Notes: generated from the sequence alone by a model not told the origin. A stretch of DNA of 64,000 nucleotides from Streptomyces typhae (GCF_009755605.1 NZ_WPNZ01000017.1:62001-126000), one strand, 5' to 3'; positions 7,908 to 17,191 are shown, numbered from the stretch's first letter. Program-made: numbers and translations.

Positions 7908-8813
7908 GTGCCGGTGGAGACCGGAAGGGGGAAGCCCGCCGCTTCCCGCACCCCGCAACCGACCCCGCACCCGCACCCCGAGCTCAACTCCCGGCCCCGG
8001 TCCCAAAACCGATCCAGGCCTGAACCGGAGGCCGAACCGGAGCCCGCCCCCGGACCCAGGGCCGGGCCCGAGTCCAACTCCGAGTCCAACTCCGAGTCCG
8101 ACTCCGAGTCCGGGCCGCAGCGCGCGCCACGCGAGCCGCACGAACCGAAGCCTCGACCTCACCCTAAACCTGAGGTTGAGACACGGCGGACGGGCCTGGG
8201 ACCGCCGGCCGCCTCGCCGCCCCCGTCCTTGCCCCGCCGACGGCGGGCCCGCGCCCTGGCGGCCACCGTCGCCGGCACCGCCGTCCTGGTCATCGGCTCC
8301 ATCGGGCTCGCCATGAACAGCAACGGCGGTGACGGCGACGGCAGCGAGAGAGACGGCGGCGAGCAGCGCCGGAGCGCCGCCTCGCCGGGCACCGGCAGGG
8401 ACACCGTCGTCCTGCAAGGCATGAACGTCCGCGTACAGAGCACCGGCGCGCCGCTGGCCTGGAACAACTTCCGGATGGGCAGCGGCTGCGGCGGCAACGG
8501 GAACACCAAGTCCTTCGCCGTCGACCTCGACGAGTCCGCGCCGCGCACCCGGCCCGAGTCGGGCCGGGGCGACTTCCCGTACAAGGTCGACGAGAGCGAC
8601 CCCGAGGTCTTCCGCGTCCGCGCCAGCACGCGGTCGCACGACGTGCGCTGGTACCTGGAACTGAAGTGGTCCAGCGGCGCCCGGCACGGCGTGCTGCGCA
8701 TCGACGACCAGGGCAAGCCGTTCCGCACCAGCGGCGGCACGGACCGGCCCGTCTACCGCTGGGCCAGTCCTTCGAAGTGGGTGCGGGAGCAGCGGGAGCA
8801 GCGGCAGTACTGA
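7908..8813 (+). CDS. Single-pass membrane protein with Pro/Ser-Glu-rich cytoplasmic region
   Basis: About 301 residues. The first 100 or so are low complexity: Pro/Arg-rich, then SNSESNSESDSES runs from a 12-base tandem repeat near 8069-8118. One hydrophobic helix (ALAATVAGTAVLVIGSIGLA, about residue 125) follows RRRR, so the C-terminal half should be outside. That part (NVRVQSTGAPLAWNNFRMGS to the end) is a compact domain with no repeats that I cannot assign. The start is uncertain because the ribosome site is weak and the N-terminus lacks sequence conservation cues. Confidence 0.65.
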   Translation: MPVETGRGKPAASRTPQPTPHPHPELNSRPRSQNRSRPEPEAEPEPAPGPRAGPESNSESNSESDSESGPQRAPREPHEPKPRPHPKPEVETRRTGLGPPAASPPPSLPRRRRARALAATVAGTAVLVIGSIGLAMNSNGGDGDGSERDGGEQRRSAASPGTGRDTVVLQGMNVRVQSTGAPLAWNNFRMGSGCGGNGNTKSFAVDLDESAPRTRPESGRGDFPYKVDESDPEVFRVRASTRSHDVRWYLELKWSSGARHGVLRIDDQGKPFRTSGGTDRPVYRWASPSKWVREQREQRQY

Positions 8814-8902
8814 GGGCGAGCTGCCGTGCCGGGCTAGGCTGACGAGGTCGACGAGCGGGACGCCCCCCTGCGGCCCCCCGCAGGAGAAGGGAACCGGAGC
8901 CG

Positions 8903-9835
8903 ATGAGCCTGCGCCAGTTCGAGTACGCCCTGGCCGTCGCCGAGGAGGGCTCGGTGACCGCGGCGGCGGAGCGGCTGCGCGTCGCCCAGCCCTCGGTGTC
9001 CCAGCAGATCCGCGGCCTGGAACGCGAACTGGGCGTGAGCCTGTTCACCCGCACGCCCACCGGCCTGGTGCCCACCACGGTCGGCCGCGCGTTCCTGCGC
9101 GAGGCGCAGGCCGCGGTCAGCGCCGCCCGCCGGGCCAGGGCGACGGCACGGGCAGGCGCCGAGGACCTGGTGGGCGAGATCGCGGTCGCCGTCCAGATGG
9201 GCTTCGGCACCCGGCAGCTGCCGGAGGCCCTGGCGACGCTGCGCCGCCGCTACCCGCGCCTGGAGGTCACCGTCTTCGAGGAGCCGAGCTCCGCCGAGCT
9301 GGAGCGGCTGTGCCGCCGCGGCGAGGTGGGCCTGGCCCTGATGGCGGCGTGCGAGCGCACCCCCGCCGACGCCCACCGCCTGGGCGAGGAGGAGTTCGTC
9401 GTCGTCCTCGCCCCCGGCCACCCCCAGCTCGCCGCCGACCGGGTCGAGCTGAGCGCGCTGGCGGGCGAGCCCTGGGTGCGCTTCGACCGCGACAGCGCCC
9501 TGGACGGCGTCCTGCTGGAGGCGCTCGGCGACAGCGACCCGGCCCCGGCCACGGCCGCCCGCGTGTCCCAGACGGCGACGGCTGTGCGCTGGGCCGCCCA
9601 CGGCCTGGGGGCGACCCTTGTGACGTCCTCCGCGGTGCCCGCGGGCCACGAGCACCTCGTCCGCCCCGTGTTCCCCGCCGTCTCCCAGCCCGTCATCGCC
9701 GTGCTCCGGCCCGACACCGGCCCCGCGGAAGCGGCCCTGCTCCACCTCCTGGGCCGGCAGACCTGGTCCGAGGCCGCCCCCGCCGCCACCTCCGCTCCCG
9801 CCACCTCCGCTCCCGCCCTCTCCGTGGCGTCCTGA
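8903..9835 (+). CDS. LysR-family transcriptional regulator
   Basis: 310 residues. The N-terminal winged helix-turn-helix is classical: LRQFEYALAVAEEGSVTAAA, AQPSVSQQIRGLERELG, LFTRTPTGLVPTTVG. The remaining 220 residues are the periplasmic-binding-protein-like effector domain. The C-terminus ends with a short Ala/Thr/Ser repeat (SAPATSAPA). GAGAAGGGAACCGGAGC precedes the ATG. It is convergent with the two SDR genes (nine-base gap) and not divergent from any target, so its regulon cannot be inferred from position. Confidence 0.93.
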   Translation: MSLRQFEYALAVAEEGSVTAAAERLRVAQPSVSQQIRGLERELGVSLFTRTPTGLVPTTVGRAFLREAQAAVSAARRARATARAGAEDLVGEIAVAVQMGFGTRQLPEALATLRRRYPRLEVTVFEEPSSAELERLCRRGEVGLALMAACERTPADAHRLGEEEFVVVLAPGHPQLAADRVELSALAGEPWVRFDRDSALDGVLLEALGDSDPAPATAARVSQTATAVRWAAHGLGATLVTSSAVPAGHEHLVRPVFPAVSQPVIAVLRPDTGPAEAALLHLLGRQTWSEAAPAATSAPATSAPALSVAS

Positions 9836-9844
9836 GGGGCTCCG

Positions 9845-10795
9845 CTATCGGCCGGCGCCGCCGGAGAGGACGGCACCCCCGGCATCGACGTGGAGTGTGG
9901 TGCCGGTGACGTAACTGGCACGCGGCGAGGCGAGGAAGCAGATCGCCTCGGCGATCTCCTGCGCCCGCGCCGTCCGCTGCAGCCCCAGCCCCCTGGCCAC
10001 GCCCTCGTTGCCGTCCTCCCCCCACGCGGCCAGCACACCTTCGGTGCGGGTCGGGCCGGGAGCGACGCTGTTGACCCGCACGCCCCCCTCGGCGAACTCC
10101 GCCGCCCAGGTCTGGGTCAGGGAGGTCAGCGCGGCCTTGGAGGCGCTGTAGGCCGAGGCGCCGGGAAAGCCCCGGAACGCCGACAGCGAGGTGACGTTGA
10201 CGATGCTGCCGCCGCCCTTCTCCAGCATGTGCGGTACGAGGGCGGCGACCAGGAAGTAGGCGCCGCGCACGTTGGTGTCGAAGACCCGCTGGAAGCCGGT
10301 CACGCTCTGCTCGACGGTGAGGGAGGTGGGGAAGGCGCCCGCGTTGTTGACCAGGATGTCCACCGGGCCGCTCCGCGCGCCCAGTTCGGCGACCGAGTCC
10401 AGGTCGGCCAGGTCGGCCGCGAGGAACCGGACCGCACCGCCGCCCTCCCGCAGAGCCCGCACGGTCCGCACCGCGCTCTCGCCGCGCCCGGTGTCGCGCC
10501 CGGTGATGACGACATCGGCGCCCGCACGGGCCAGCAGCCGGGCGGCCGCCAGACCGATACCGGACGTGCCGCCGGTGACCAGCGCGGCCTTTCCCCGCAA
10601 TTCCGTTCCCGGATGACCGGCGTGACTCGGGTGATCCACCGAGTTCCCCGTCGAGTGGCCCGCCGCGTGACCCGCCGAGCGATTCACCGCGTGACCCATC
10701 GAGTGACTTGCCGAGTGACTCGCCGAGTGACCCGTCGAGTGATTCGCCGAGTGGTTCATCGGATGGTTCTTCGGGTCGTTCTCCGGCCGGTTCAT
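9845..10795 (-). CDS. SDR-family oxidoreductase with His/Ser-rich N-terminal extension
   Basis: 316 residues. From about residue 66 it is a classical short-chain dehydrogenase: cofactor loop TGGTSGIG, NNAG, catalytic Ser in NVTSLSA and Y-x-x-x-K in YSASKAAL, then the PGPTRTE segment. It reduces or oxidises an alcohol/ketone with NAD(P). The first 65 residues are odd: NHSANHSTGHSASHSASHS and similar H-S/A-rich quartets encoded by 12-base repeats. It overlaps the upstream SDR gene by ATGA. Confidence 0.9.
   Translation of the reverse strand: MNRPENDPKNHPMNHSANHSTGHSASHSASHSMGHAVNRSAGHAAGHSTGNSVDHPSHAGHPGTELRGKAALVTGGTSGIGLAAARLLARAGADVVITGRDTGRGESAVRTVRALREGGGAVRFLAADLADLDSVAELGARSGPVDILVNNAGAFPTSLTVEQSVTGFQRVFDTNVRGAYFLVAALVPHMLEKGGGSIVNVTSLSAFRGFPGASAYSASKAALTSLTQTWAAEFAEGGVRVNSVAPGPTRTEGVLAAWGEDGNEGVARGLGLQRTARAQEIAEAICFLASPRASYVTGTTLHVDAGGAVLSGGAGR
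10625..10790 (-). repeat. 12-base tandem repeat encoding His-rich leader of SDR protein
   Basis: Degenerate 12-base units of the type CGAGTGACTCGC run for about 160 bases and encode alternating His-Ser quartets on the minus strand. The neighbouring SDR gene has a similar terminal repeat of different sequence. Confidence 0.75.
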
Positions 10796-11631
10796 CGGGG
10801 GAATTCACCGCCGTCCACGACGAGGCTGCTGCCGGTCAGCCAGCTCGCCCGCCCGGAAATGAGGAACAGCACCGCGTCGGCGATGTCCTCGGGCCGCCCG
10901 TCGCGCCCCAGCGGGGGAGCGGTGGTGTCCTGGCCGGGCCCGGAGTCCAGACGCGCCCACTGCTCACGCGTGGCCTCGCCGCCGGGGGTCGCGGTCCTGC
11001 CGGGGGACACGGTGTTGACCCGGATCCCGTACGGGGCCAGCTCCGCGGCAAGGCCCCGGCTGTAGTTCTCCAGCGCCGCCTTCGCCGTGGTGTAGTGCAG
11101 GAACGGCGGCGCCACGGTGGGCACCGCGGCCGAGGAGACGTGCACGATCGCCCCCGCGCGCCGCTCCCGCATCCCCGGCACCAGCAGCGCGTCCAGGCGC
11201 ACCGACGCCAGGAAGTTCAGGTCCAGGGCGCTCTGCCACTCCTCGTCGGGGATGGCCAGCGCACCCTGGTGCGGCTGCGCCCCGCCCGCGTTGTGGACCA
11301 GGACGTCCACCCCGCCGAGGACCTGTTGCGCGGCCTCGGCCAGCGCCTGCGCTCCGGCCCGGGTCCGCACGTCGGCCTGCACGAAGGCGGCACCCTCGGG
11401 CACCGGCACCGCGGTTGCCGCCGACCTGGCGGTGGTGAGCACCTTCGCGCCCGCGTCCAGGAGCTGCCGCACGACGGCCGCCCCGATCCCGCGAGTACCC
11501 CCCGTGACCAGGGCCCGCTTCCCCGCGAGTTCCCCTGCTCCCGTGCCTTTTCCCGCTCCCGCTCCCGTTTCTGTTCCCCTTCCCGTTTCTGTTCCTGTTT
11601 CCGTTTCCGTTGCATTCCGGCTCGTAGTCAT
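10792..11631 (-). CDS. SDR-family oxidoreductase
   Basis: 279 residues. Classical SDR: TGGTRGIG cofactor loop, HNAG, catalytic Ser in HVSSAAV, YTTAKAAL (Y-x-x-x-K), and SPGRTATPG. The first 35 residues are a Thr/Glu/Gly repeat (TETGTETGRGTETGAGAGKG). It is the first gene of a two-SDR operon with a 4-base ATGA overlap; the pair may act on related substrates or as partner subunits. Substrate unknown. Confidence 0.92.
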   Translation of the reverse strand: MTTSRNATETETGTETGRGTETGAGAGKGTGAGELAGKRALVTGGTRGIGAAVVRQLLDAGAKVLTTARSAATAVPVPEGAAFVQADVRTRAGAQALAEAAQQVLGGVDVLVHNAGGAQPHQGALAIPDEEWQSALDLNFLASVRLDALLVPGMRERRAGAIVHVSSAAVPTVAPPFLHYTTAKAALENYSRGLAAELAPYGIRVNTVSPGRTATPGGEATREQWARLDSGPGQDTTAPPLGRDGRPEDIADAVLFLISGRASWLTGSSLVVDGGEFPR

Positions 11632-11788
11632 GACACTGGTCCTCTCGATCTCATCAGGGGGCGTTCGCTCTGCGGAAATCCCTTGCGTACGAGGGGATTT
11701 GCATTTCGCCGAGCGGTGGTTTCACCGTAGATCCGCAAAGGAACGAGAGGCAAAGACGAAAATTCAGCACCTGCCATAGGGGATTCCT
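11632..11788. promoter_or_regulatory. Divergent promoter region with two inverted repeats
   Basis: Between the SDR operon and the TSUP gene are AAATCCC/GGGATTT (11676-11700, 11-base spacer) and CCATAGG-GGATT-CCTATGG (11774-11792). The second includes the ATG of the TSUP gene and the purine run before it, so a bound protein or an RNA hairpin there would block translation initiation or transcription. No regulator gene is adjacent. Confidence 0.45.
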
Positions 11789-12649
11789 ATGGCCCTCTCC
11801 GGGGCCGATACTGAGGCCCACACATCGAGCGGGGGTCCGGTGGACTGGTCAACGGGGCTGCTGGGCTTCGCCGCGGGCGTGCTGATCGCGGCCGTCACCG
11901 CACCGGTGGGGGTGTCGGGCGCGGTGTTCCTGCTGCCCGTGCAGCTGAGCGTCCTGGGTGTTCCCAGCCCGGCCGTCACGCCGACGAATCTGCTGTTCAA
12001 CGTCGTGGCGGGGCCCGGGGCCCTGCTGCGCTACCGCCGGCACGGCGTCCTCCACGGCCCGCTGACCCGGCTGCTGATCGCGGGCACCCTGCCGGGGGTC
12101 GTCCTCGGCGCGGCCGTCCGGGTCTTCGCCGTGCCGGGGCCCGCCGTCTTCCGGCTCCTGGTGGCCGTACTGCTGCTGCCGCTGGGCAGTTGGCTGTGTG
12201 TCCGCACTCTTCGCCCCGCGGGCACGACCCCACCGAAGGGCACGACCCCACCGAAGCCGCCGCCCGCGCCGTCGCCGAGGACCATCACCGCGCTGGCCCT
12301 GGCCGTGGGGACCGTCGGCGGTGTCTACGGCATCGGGGGCGGCTCCATCCTGGGCCCGCTCCTGGTCGGGCGCGGCATGCCCGTCGCCCAGGTCGCCCCG
12401 GCCGCCCTCGCCTCGACCTTCCTCACCTCGGTGGCGGGCGCCGGCACCTACGGGCTGCTGGCCCTCACCGGCGGCGAGTACATCGCACCGCACTGGCTGC
12501 TCGGCCTGGCCTGCGGCCTGGGCGGCCTGCTCGGCGGCAACCTCGGCGCCCGCCTTCAGCCCCGTCTGCCGGAGACGTTCGCGCGCCTCCTGCTCGGCGC
12601 CCTGGCCACCGGCGTCGGAGCGCTCTACGCCGCGCAGGCGCTCACCTGA
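11789..12649 (+). CDS. TSUP family (TauE/SafE-like) membrane transporter
   Basis: 286 residues with about eight hydrophobic helices in two halves, each beginning with a conserved turn: TAPVGVSGAVFLLP and VGGVYGIGGGSILGPLL, as in TauE/SafE permeases that move sulfite, sulfonates or other organic anions. PTNLLFNVVAG and ALASTFLTSVAG are the paired second-helix motifs. A short Pro/Thr repeat (TTPPKGTTPPKPPP) lies in the central cytoplasmic loop. The ribosome site GGGGA is six bases before ATG and lies inside an inverted repeat. Confidence 0.93.
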   Translation: MALSGADTEAHTSSGGPVDWSTGLLGFAAGVLIAAVTAPVGVSGAVFLLPVQLSVLGVPSPAVTPTNLLFNVVAGPGALLRYRRHGVLHGPLTRLLIAGTLPGVVLGAAVRVFAVPGPAVFRLLVAVLLLPLGSWLCVRTLRPAGTTPPKGTTPPKPPPAPSPRTITALALAVGTVGGVYGIGGGSILGPLLVGRGMPVAQVAPAALASTFLTSVAGAGTYGLLALTGGEYIAPHWLLGLACGLGGLLGGNLGARLQPRLPETFARLLLGALATGVGALYAAQALT

Positions 12650-12718
12650 ACCGGGACCTGCCCGCACCGGGCTCCGAGTGCCCCGGGCACCCGGGCGCGG
12701 CGATCGCCCCGGCTCCTC

Positions 12719-13414
<696 letters not shown>

Positions 13415-13447
13415 GCGCCAAGGCTAGGCACCCGGCCATGTCGTCGG

Positions 13448-13467
13448 CGTATGGAAAACCGCATACG
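13448..13467. promoter_or_regulatory. Inverted repeat between response regulator and VanY-like gene
   Basis: CGTATG and CATACG, separated by 8 bases, lie mid-way in the 87-base divergent gap. A symmetrical site here could bind the response regulator dimer; VanR sites are normally direct repeats, so this is tentative. Confidence 0.3.
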
Positions 13468-13501
13468 GGCCGGCAACGCCGCACCGCTTTGACTGAGGAG
13501 C

Positions 13502-14215
13502 ATGTCCAGAACCCCGCCTCCAGCAGGCGACACGGCCCGCCGGGTCCGCCGGCTGATGGCCGGCGGCCTGGCAGCACTGGCCGTGGCGGTGACCGCCGCA
13601 CTCCTCGGCCACCGGCCGACGGCCTCCTCCACCGCGTCCTCCGCCTCGCCCCCGACCGCCTCGGCCTTTCTGGCCGCGCCGACCGCCACACCCCCGGACC
13701 CTTTTGGGGAGGAACACCGGGGCGCGGCGGCCGGCGAGGCCGACGGCGCCATCCCGCACGACGTGACGGTCTTCGACGACACGGTCCCGGCCGTGGCCCG
13801 CCTCGAACCGGCCCTGCTCAAGGCCCTGCGCCGGGCGGCGCGGGCCGCCGCGGACGACGGCGTCACGTTCTACGTCAACAGCGGCTGGCGTTCCCCCCGG
13901 TACCAGGACCAGCTGCTGCGCGAGGCGGTCTCCGCGTACGGCTCCCCGGAGGAGGCCGCCCGCTGGGTGGCCACCGCGACCACGTCCCCGCACGTGTCGG
14001 GAGAGGCCGTCGACATCGGCCGCTCGACCGCGACGGCCTGGCTGTCCGGACACGGCACCGCGTACGGGCTGTGCCAGATCTACCGCAACGAACCCTGGCA
14101 CTACGAACTGCGCGCCGACGCGGCCGCCCGGGGCTGCCCGCGGATGTACGCCGACCCCACTGAGGACCCGCGGATGCGGCAGCAGCGAACAGCAGCGAGC
14201 GAGGACGCACGATGA
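13502..14215 (+). CDS. VanY-like D-alanyl-D-alanine carboxypeptidase (M15)
   Basis: 237 residues. A hydrophobic anchor (about residues 18-40) puts the catalytic domain outside. M15B signatures are present: SGWRSPRYQ, the zinc motif SPHVSGEAVDIG (His and Asp ligands) and EPWHYEL (catalytic Glu and third zinc His). It trims the terminal D-Ala of peptidoglycan stems, lowering glycopeptide binding. GAGGAG is only one base from the ATG, so a start at 13556 (MAGGLAALAV) is possible. It overlaps the next gene by ATGA. Confidence 0.9.
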   Translation: MSRTPPPAGDTARRVRRLMAGGLAALAVAVTAALLGHRPTASSTASSASPPTASAFLAAPTATPPDPFGEEHRGAAAGEADGAIPHDVTVFDDTVPAVARLEPALLKALRRAARAAADDGVTFYVNSGWRSPRYQDQLLREAVSAYGSPEEAARWVATATTSPHVSGEAVDIGRSTATAWLSGHGTAYGLCQIYRNEPWHYELRADAAARGCPRMYADPTEDPRMRQQRTAASEDAR

Positions 14216-15369
14216 CACAGACGGATACACAGACGGCTACGGCCACGGCTACGGGTGCGGGTGCGGGTACGGCGTACGTGGAGACCGGCGGCACCGGCGG
14301 TACCGGCGAGACCGGCCCGGCCGTGGACACCCGTACACCAGAAACCGAAGGGACAGGGACAGGTGCAGGGGCAGGAAAGGCCTTCTTCGGCTTTTGTCCG
14401 GGCCCGGCCTGGAAGCGCGGCCCGCTCCTCACGGCAGCCGCCCTGCTGCTCGGCCTGCTCCTGCTCCTGCACGCGCGGGTCCCCAACAGCGTCGGGGACA
14501 TCGGCAGCCTGCTGGAGACCTTCCTGCCATGGCTCGGCCTGCTCGTTCCGGTCCTGCTGGCAGGGGCGTTGTGGCGCCGCTCGGCTGCCGCGGCTGTCGC
14601 GCTGGTGCTGCCGGCCACGGTGTGGCTCAGCCTCTTCGGCGGGCTGCTCGTCGACAAGTCCCGCTCGGGCAGCGACATCACGGTGGTGAGCCACAACGTC
14701 GGCGCCGACAACCCCGACCCGGCCGGAACCGCACGCGCCCTGGCCGCCTCCGGCGCGGACGTGCTGGCACTGGAGGAGATCACTCCGCAGGCCCGGGGAG
14801 CGTACGAGAAGGCGCTGGCGAAGGCGTACCCGCACCACACGGTGCAGGGCACGGTCGGGCTGTGGAGCAAGCTGCCGCTGTCGGGCACCCGCCCGGTCGA
14901 CACCAAGATGGACTACGGCCCGCTGGCGGACAGCAAACCGGCCGGGACCACGAGCACCTACGTTCGGGCCCTGCGCACCACGGTGGCCACCGGCCACGGC
15001 CCGCTGGCGGTGTACGTGGCCCACCTGGGATCCGTACGGGTCAACCCTCGCTCGGGTTTCGAAACGGGCTCCCGCAACCGCAACGCGCAGGCACTCGCCG
15101 AGGCCGTCGCCGCCGAACCCAGCGAGCGGATGGTGCTGCTCGGCGACCTGAACGGCACCACGAACGACCGCGCGCTCACCGGCCTCACCTCCCGGCTGCG
15201 CTCGGCCCACGACGCGGCCGGCAACGGCTTCGGCTTCACCTGGCCGGCGAGGTTCCCGGTGGCACGGATCGACCAGATCCTGGTCCGCGGGGTGGAGCCG
15301 CGCAGCGCGTGGTCGCTGCCGGCCACCGGCAGCGACCACTTGCCGGTGGCGGCGGGCATCAGCTGGTGA
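14212..15369 (+). CDS. VanJ-like membrane protein with endonuclease/exonuclease/phosphatase domain
   Basis: 385 residues. The first 60 are Thr/Gly/Ala-rich low complexity; about three transmembrane helices follow (residues 75-145). The rest is an endonuclease/exonuclease/phosphatase fold with VVSHNVGADNP, LALEEITPQ, GDLNGTTNDR and the catalytic GSDHLPV. S. coelicolor VanJ, linked to teicoplanin resistance, has this layout, and an outward-facing phosphoesterase on lipid-linked cell-wall intermediates is plausible. It is coupled to the VanY-like gene by ATGA. Confidence 0.8.
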   Translation: MTQTDTQTATATATGAGAGTAYVETGGTGGTGETGPAVDTRTPETEGTGTGAGAGKAFFGFCPGPAWKRGPLLTAAALLLGLLLLLHARVPNSVGDIGSLLETFLPWLGLLVPVLLAGALWRRSAAAAVALVLPATVWLSLFGGLLVDKSRSGSDITVVSHNVGADNPDPAGTARALAASGADVLALEEITPQARGAYEKALAKAYPHHTVQGTVGLWSKLPLSGTRPVDTKMDYGPLADSKPAGTTSTYVRALRTTVATGHGPLAVYVAHLGSVRVNPRSGFETGSRNRNAQALAEAVAAEPSERMVLLGDLNGTTNDRALTGLTSRLRSAHDAAGNGFGFTWPARFPVARIDQILVRGVEPRSAWSLPATGSDHLPVAAGISW

Positions 15370-15396
15370 ACCCCGGGCACGGCCGGGATGACGTGC

Positions 15397-16077
15397 TCAC
15401 CCCTGTGTCCCTGTCCGGCGGAGGCGGTCGGTGGTGTGCGTCATGGCTTCGACGCGGGCCGCGAGGTCGGGGTGGTGGTCCGTGAGGTGGGTGCGGGCGT
15501 CGGCCAGAGGGGTGAGCAGGCCGGCGGCGCTGTCGTCGGCGAGGGCCTGGGCGAGCCGCCTCTGCGGGGCGCGGGCCCGGGCGGGGAGGTCGGTGAGGGC
15601 CGTGATCTGGCCGGCGAGTTGCCGCAGGTCGGCGGCGTTGGCCTGGGCCCAGGCGGTGAGAGTGCGGTCGTCGGCGCGGCGGTCGCGGGTGTCCTGGACG
15701 CGTTGTTCCCCCGTGGTGCCGGGGGCTCCGGGGCGTACGCGCAGATAGCGCCGCTCGGCGGCCTGCCGGCTGGCGACCCCGAGAGGGCGGGCGAGGTCGG
15801 CCCAGCTGGAGCCCGCCGCGCGCGCCGTCTCGATCAGCCCGGGCTCCCACCCGGCGAGTTGCTCGCGCAGTTCGCGCAGCATCAGCAGCGCGGCCAGGGC
15901 GTCCTCGGAACTGGCCTGCTCGCCCCCGGCGGGGGCCGGGGCCTGGGCGTTCTGCGCGGTGCGGACGGCTTCGCCGATCGTGTGCAGCGCCGCGGCGGCG
16001 GCCAGGAACGAGGCCGGGCCGGGGGAGGGGAGGGGAGTGCCGGACGGAGGCGCGGGCGGGGGCGGGGGTGCGGGCAT
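15397..16077 (-). CDS. rheA: RheA-like heat-shock repressor of hsp18
   Basis: 226 residues from ATG 16077, five bases after GAGAGGGG; an in-frame ATG at 16110 lies inside an operator and lacks a ribosome site. The first 20 residues are proline-rich. A helix-turn-helix-like stretch (SSWADLARPLGVASRQAAERRYLR) lies near residues 95-120. In S. albus, RheA is the repressor and temperature sensor of the divergent hsp18 gene. Assignment rests on the divergent hsp18 gene and the matching operator, since I know the RheA sequence only in outline. Confidence 0.85.
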   Translation of the reverse strand: MPAPPPPPAPPSGTPLPSPGPASFLAAAAALHTIGEAVRTAQNAQAPAPAGGEQASSEDALAALLMLRELREQLAGWEPGLIETARAAGSSWADLARPLGVASRQAAERRYLRVRPGAPGTTGEQRVQDTRDRRADDRTLTAWAQANAADLRQLAGQITALTDLPARARAPQRRLAQALADDSAAGLLTPLADARTHLTDHHPDLAARVEAMTHTTDRLRRTGTQG

Positions 16078-16104
16078 GAGGACCCCTCTCTCACAGGTAT
16101 CAGG

Positions 16105-16123
16105 TGTCATCGTCAGGACGACA
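16105..16123. promoter_or_regulatory. Second RheA-type operator (one mismatch)
   Basis: TGTCATC-GTCAG-GACGACA has the spacing of the site at 16131 with a single mismatch in the right arm. The two centres are 26 bases apart. It lies just upstream of rheA and would allow autoregulation. Confidence 0.8.
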
Positions 16124-16129
16124 TTCCAG

Positions 16130-16158
16130 TTGTCATCGTTTGGATGACATGCTACAAC
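16130..16158 (+). promoter_or_regulatory. hsp18 promoter with perfect RheA operator
   Basis: TTGTCA (16130-16135) and TACAAC (16153-16158) are spaced by 17 bases. TGTCATC-GTTTG-GATGACA (16131-16149) is a perfect 7-base inverted repeat with 5-base spacer covering the -35 and spacer; this is the sequence reported as the RheA binding site in S. albus. Binding would exclude RNA polymerase at normal temperature. Confidence 0.9.
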
Positions 16159-16214
16159 GGTGGCAGACGAAGCGCATTGGCAGTTCCTGCCAGACCTGTG
16201 GAGGTGTTTTCGCG

Positions 16215-16646
16215 ATGTTGATGCGCACCGACCCGTTCCGCGAACTCGACCGGCTCGCCCAGCAGCTGACCGGGGTCGCCGGTACCTGGTCCCGGCCCTC
16301 GGCCATGCCGATGGACGCCTACCGGGAGGGCGAGGAGTACGTGATCGCCCTCGACCTGCCCGGTGTCGCCAGGGACGCCATCGACATCGATGTCGAGCGG
16401 AACATGCTCACCGTCAGGGCCGAGCGCCGCCCGGTGGTGAAGTCCGAGGACGTGCAGATGGAGCTCTCCGAACGGCCCCTGGGCGTCTTCTCCCGCCAGC
16501 TGGTGCTGGCCGACACCCTGGACACCGAGCGCATCACGGCCGCCTATGAAGCGGGGGTGCTGACGCTGCGCATCCCGATCGCCGAGCGCGCCAAGCCCCG
16601 CAAGATCGCCATCGGTGCGGAACGCGACCCCAAGCAGATCGGCTGA
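16215..16646 (+). CDS. hsp18: Small heat-shock protein Hsp18/Hsp20
   Basis: 143 residues from ATG 16215, with GGAGG 11 bases upstream. Alpha-crystallin domain: DAYREGEEYVIALDLPGV, NMLTVRAERRP, ERPLGVFSRQLVL, AAYEAGVLTLRIPIAE. It is an ATP-independent holdase that keeps unfolding proteins soluble under heat. The divergent rheA gene and two operators between them show heat-inducible repression. Confidence 0.95.
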   Translation: MLMRTDPFRELDRLAQQLTGVAGTWSRPSAMPMDAYREGEEYVIALDLPGVARDAIDIDVERNMLTVRAERRPVVKSEDVQMELSERPLGVFSRQLVLADTLDTERITAAYEAGVLTLRIPIAERAKPRKIAIGAERDPKQIG

Positions 16647-16741
16647 CCATCCCGGACCCCGGCGGCGGGCCGGCCCACCTGTCCGGCCGGCCCGCTGCCG
16701 CCGATACCGCCCCCGCAGGCGAGAAAGGCACCACGTTTCCC

Positions 16742-17176
16742 ATGCTTCCGCTGCGTGAACCGGCTTCCGACCCCACCGGCACGACGTTTCACCAGATGCT
16801 GGAGAAGATCCGGTACGAAGGCGCGTACCCCACCCGCGAACGGGCCGAGGACGTCACCCGCGCGGTGCTGGAGGCGCTGGGCCGCCAGCTCACCGGCGAC
16901 GAGCGCGTCGACCTCGCCGCCCGCCTCCCCGCCGAGGCCGCCCGCCTGTTCACCGGCCAGATCCCCGACACCCGCCAACTCACCGGCTGGGGCTTCGTCA
17001 AGGACCTGGCCGCCCGCACCGGCGGCACCCCCGCCACCGCCCGCTGGGACACCGGAGCCGTCCTGTGCGTCGTCGGCCGCCTGGCCGGCCCCCGGCTGCT
17101 GGACCGGATCCTTTCCGCACTGCCCGGCGGGTACGCGCTGCTGTTCGGCCGCGCGGAACTCCTTCAGGCCGCATAG
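16742..17176 (+). CDS. DUF2267 family protein
   Basis: 144 residues. Shape and motifs fit DUF2267: FHQMLEKIRYEGAYPTRERAEDVTRAVLEAL-RLTGDERVDLAARLP at the start and a second helical half ending FGRAELLQAA. The family is all-helical, soluble and without a proven activity; members often sit beside stress genes. It lies 95 bases after hsp18 on the same strand, so heat-shock co-expression is likely. Confidence 0.85.
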   Translation: MLPLREPASDPTGTTFHQMLEKIRYEGAYPTRERAEDVTRAVLEALGRQLTGDERVDLAARLPAEAARLFTGQIPDTRQLTGWGFVKDLAARTGGTPATARWDTGAVLCVVGRLAGPRLLDRILSALPGGYALLFGRAELLQAA

Positions 17177-17191
17177 CGGCCCCACGGTCGG

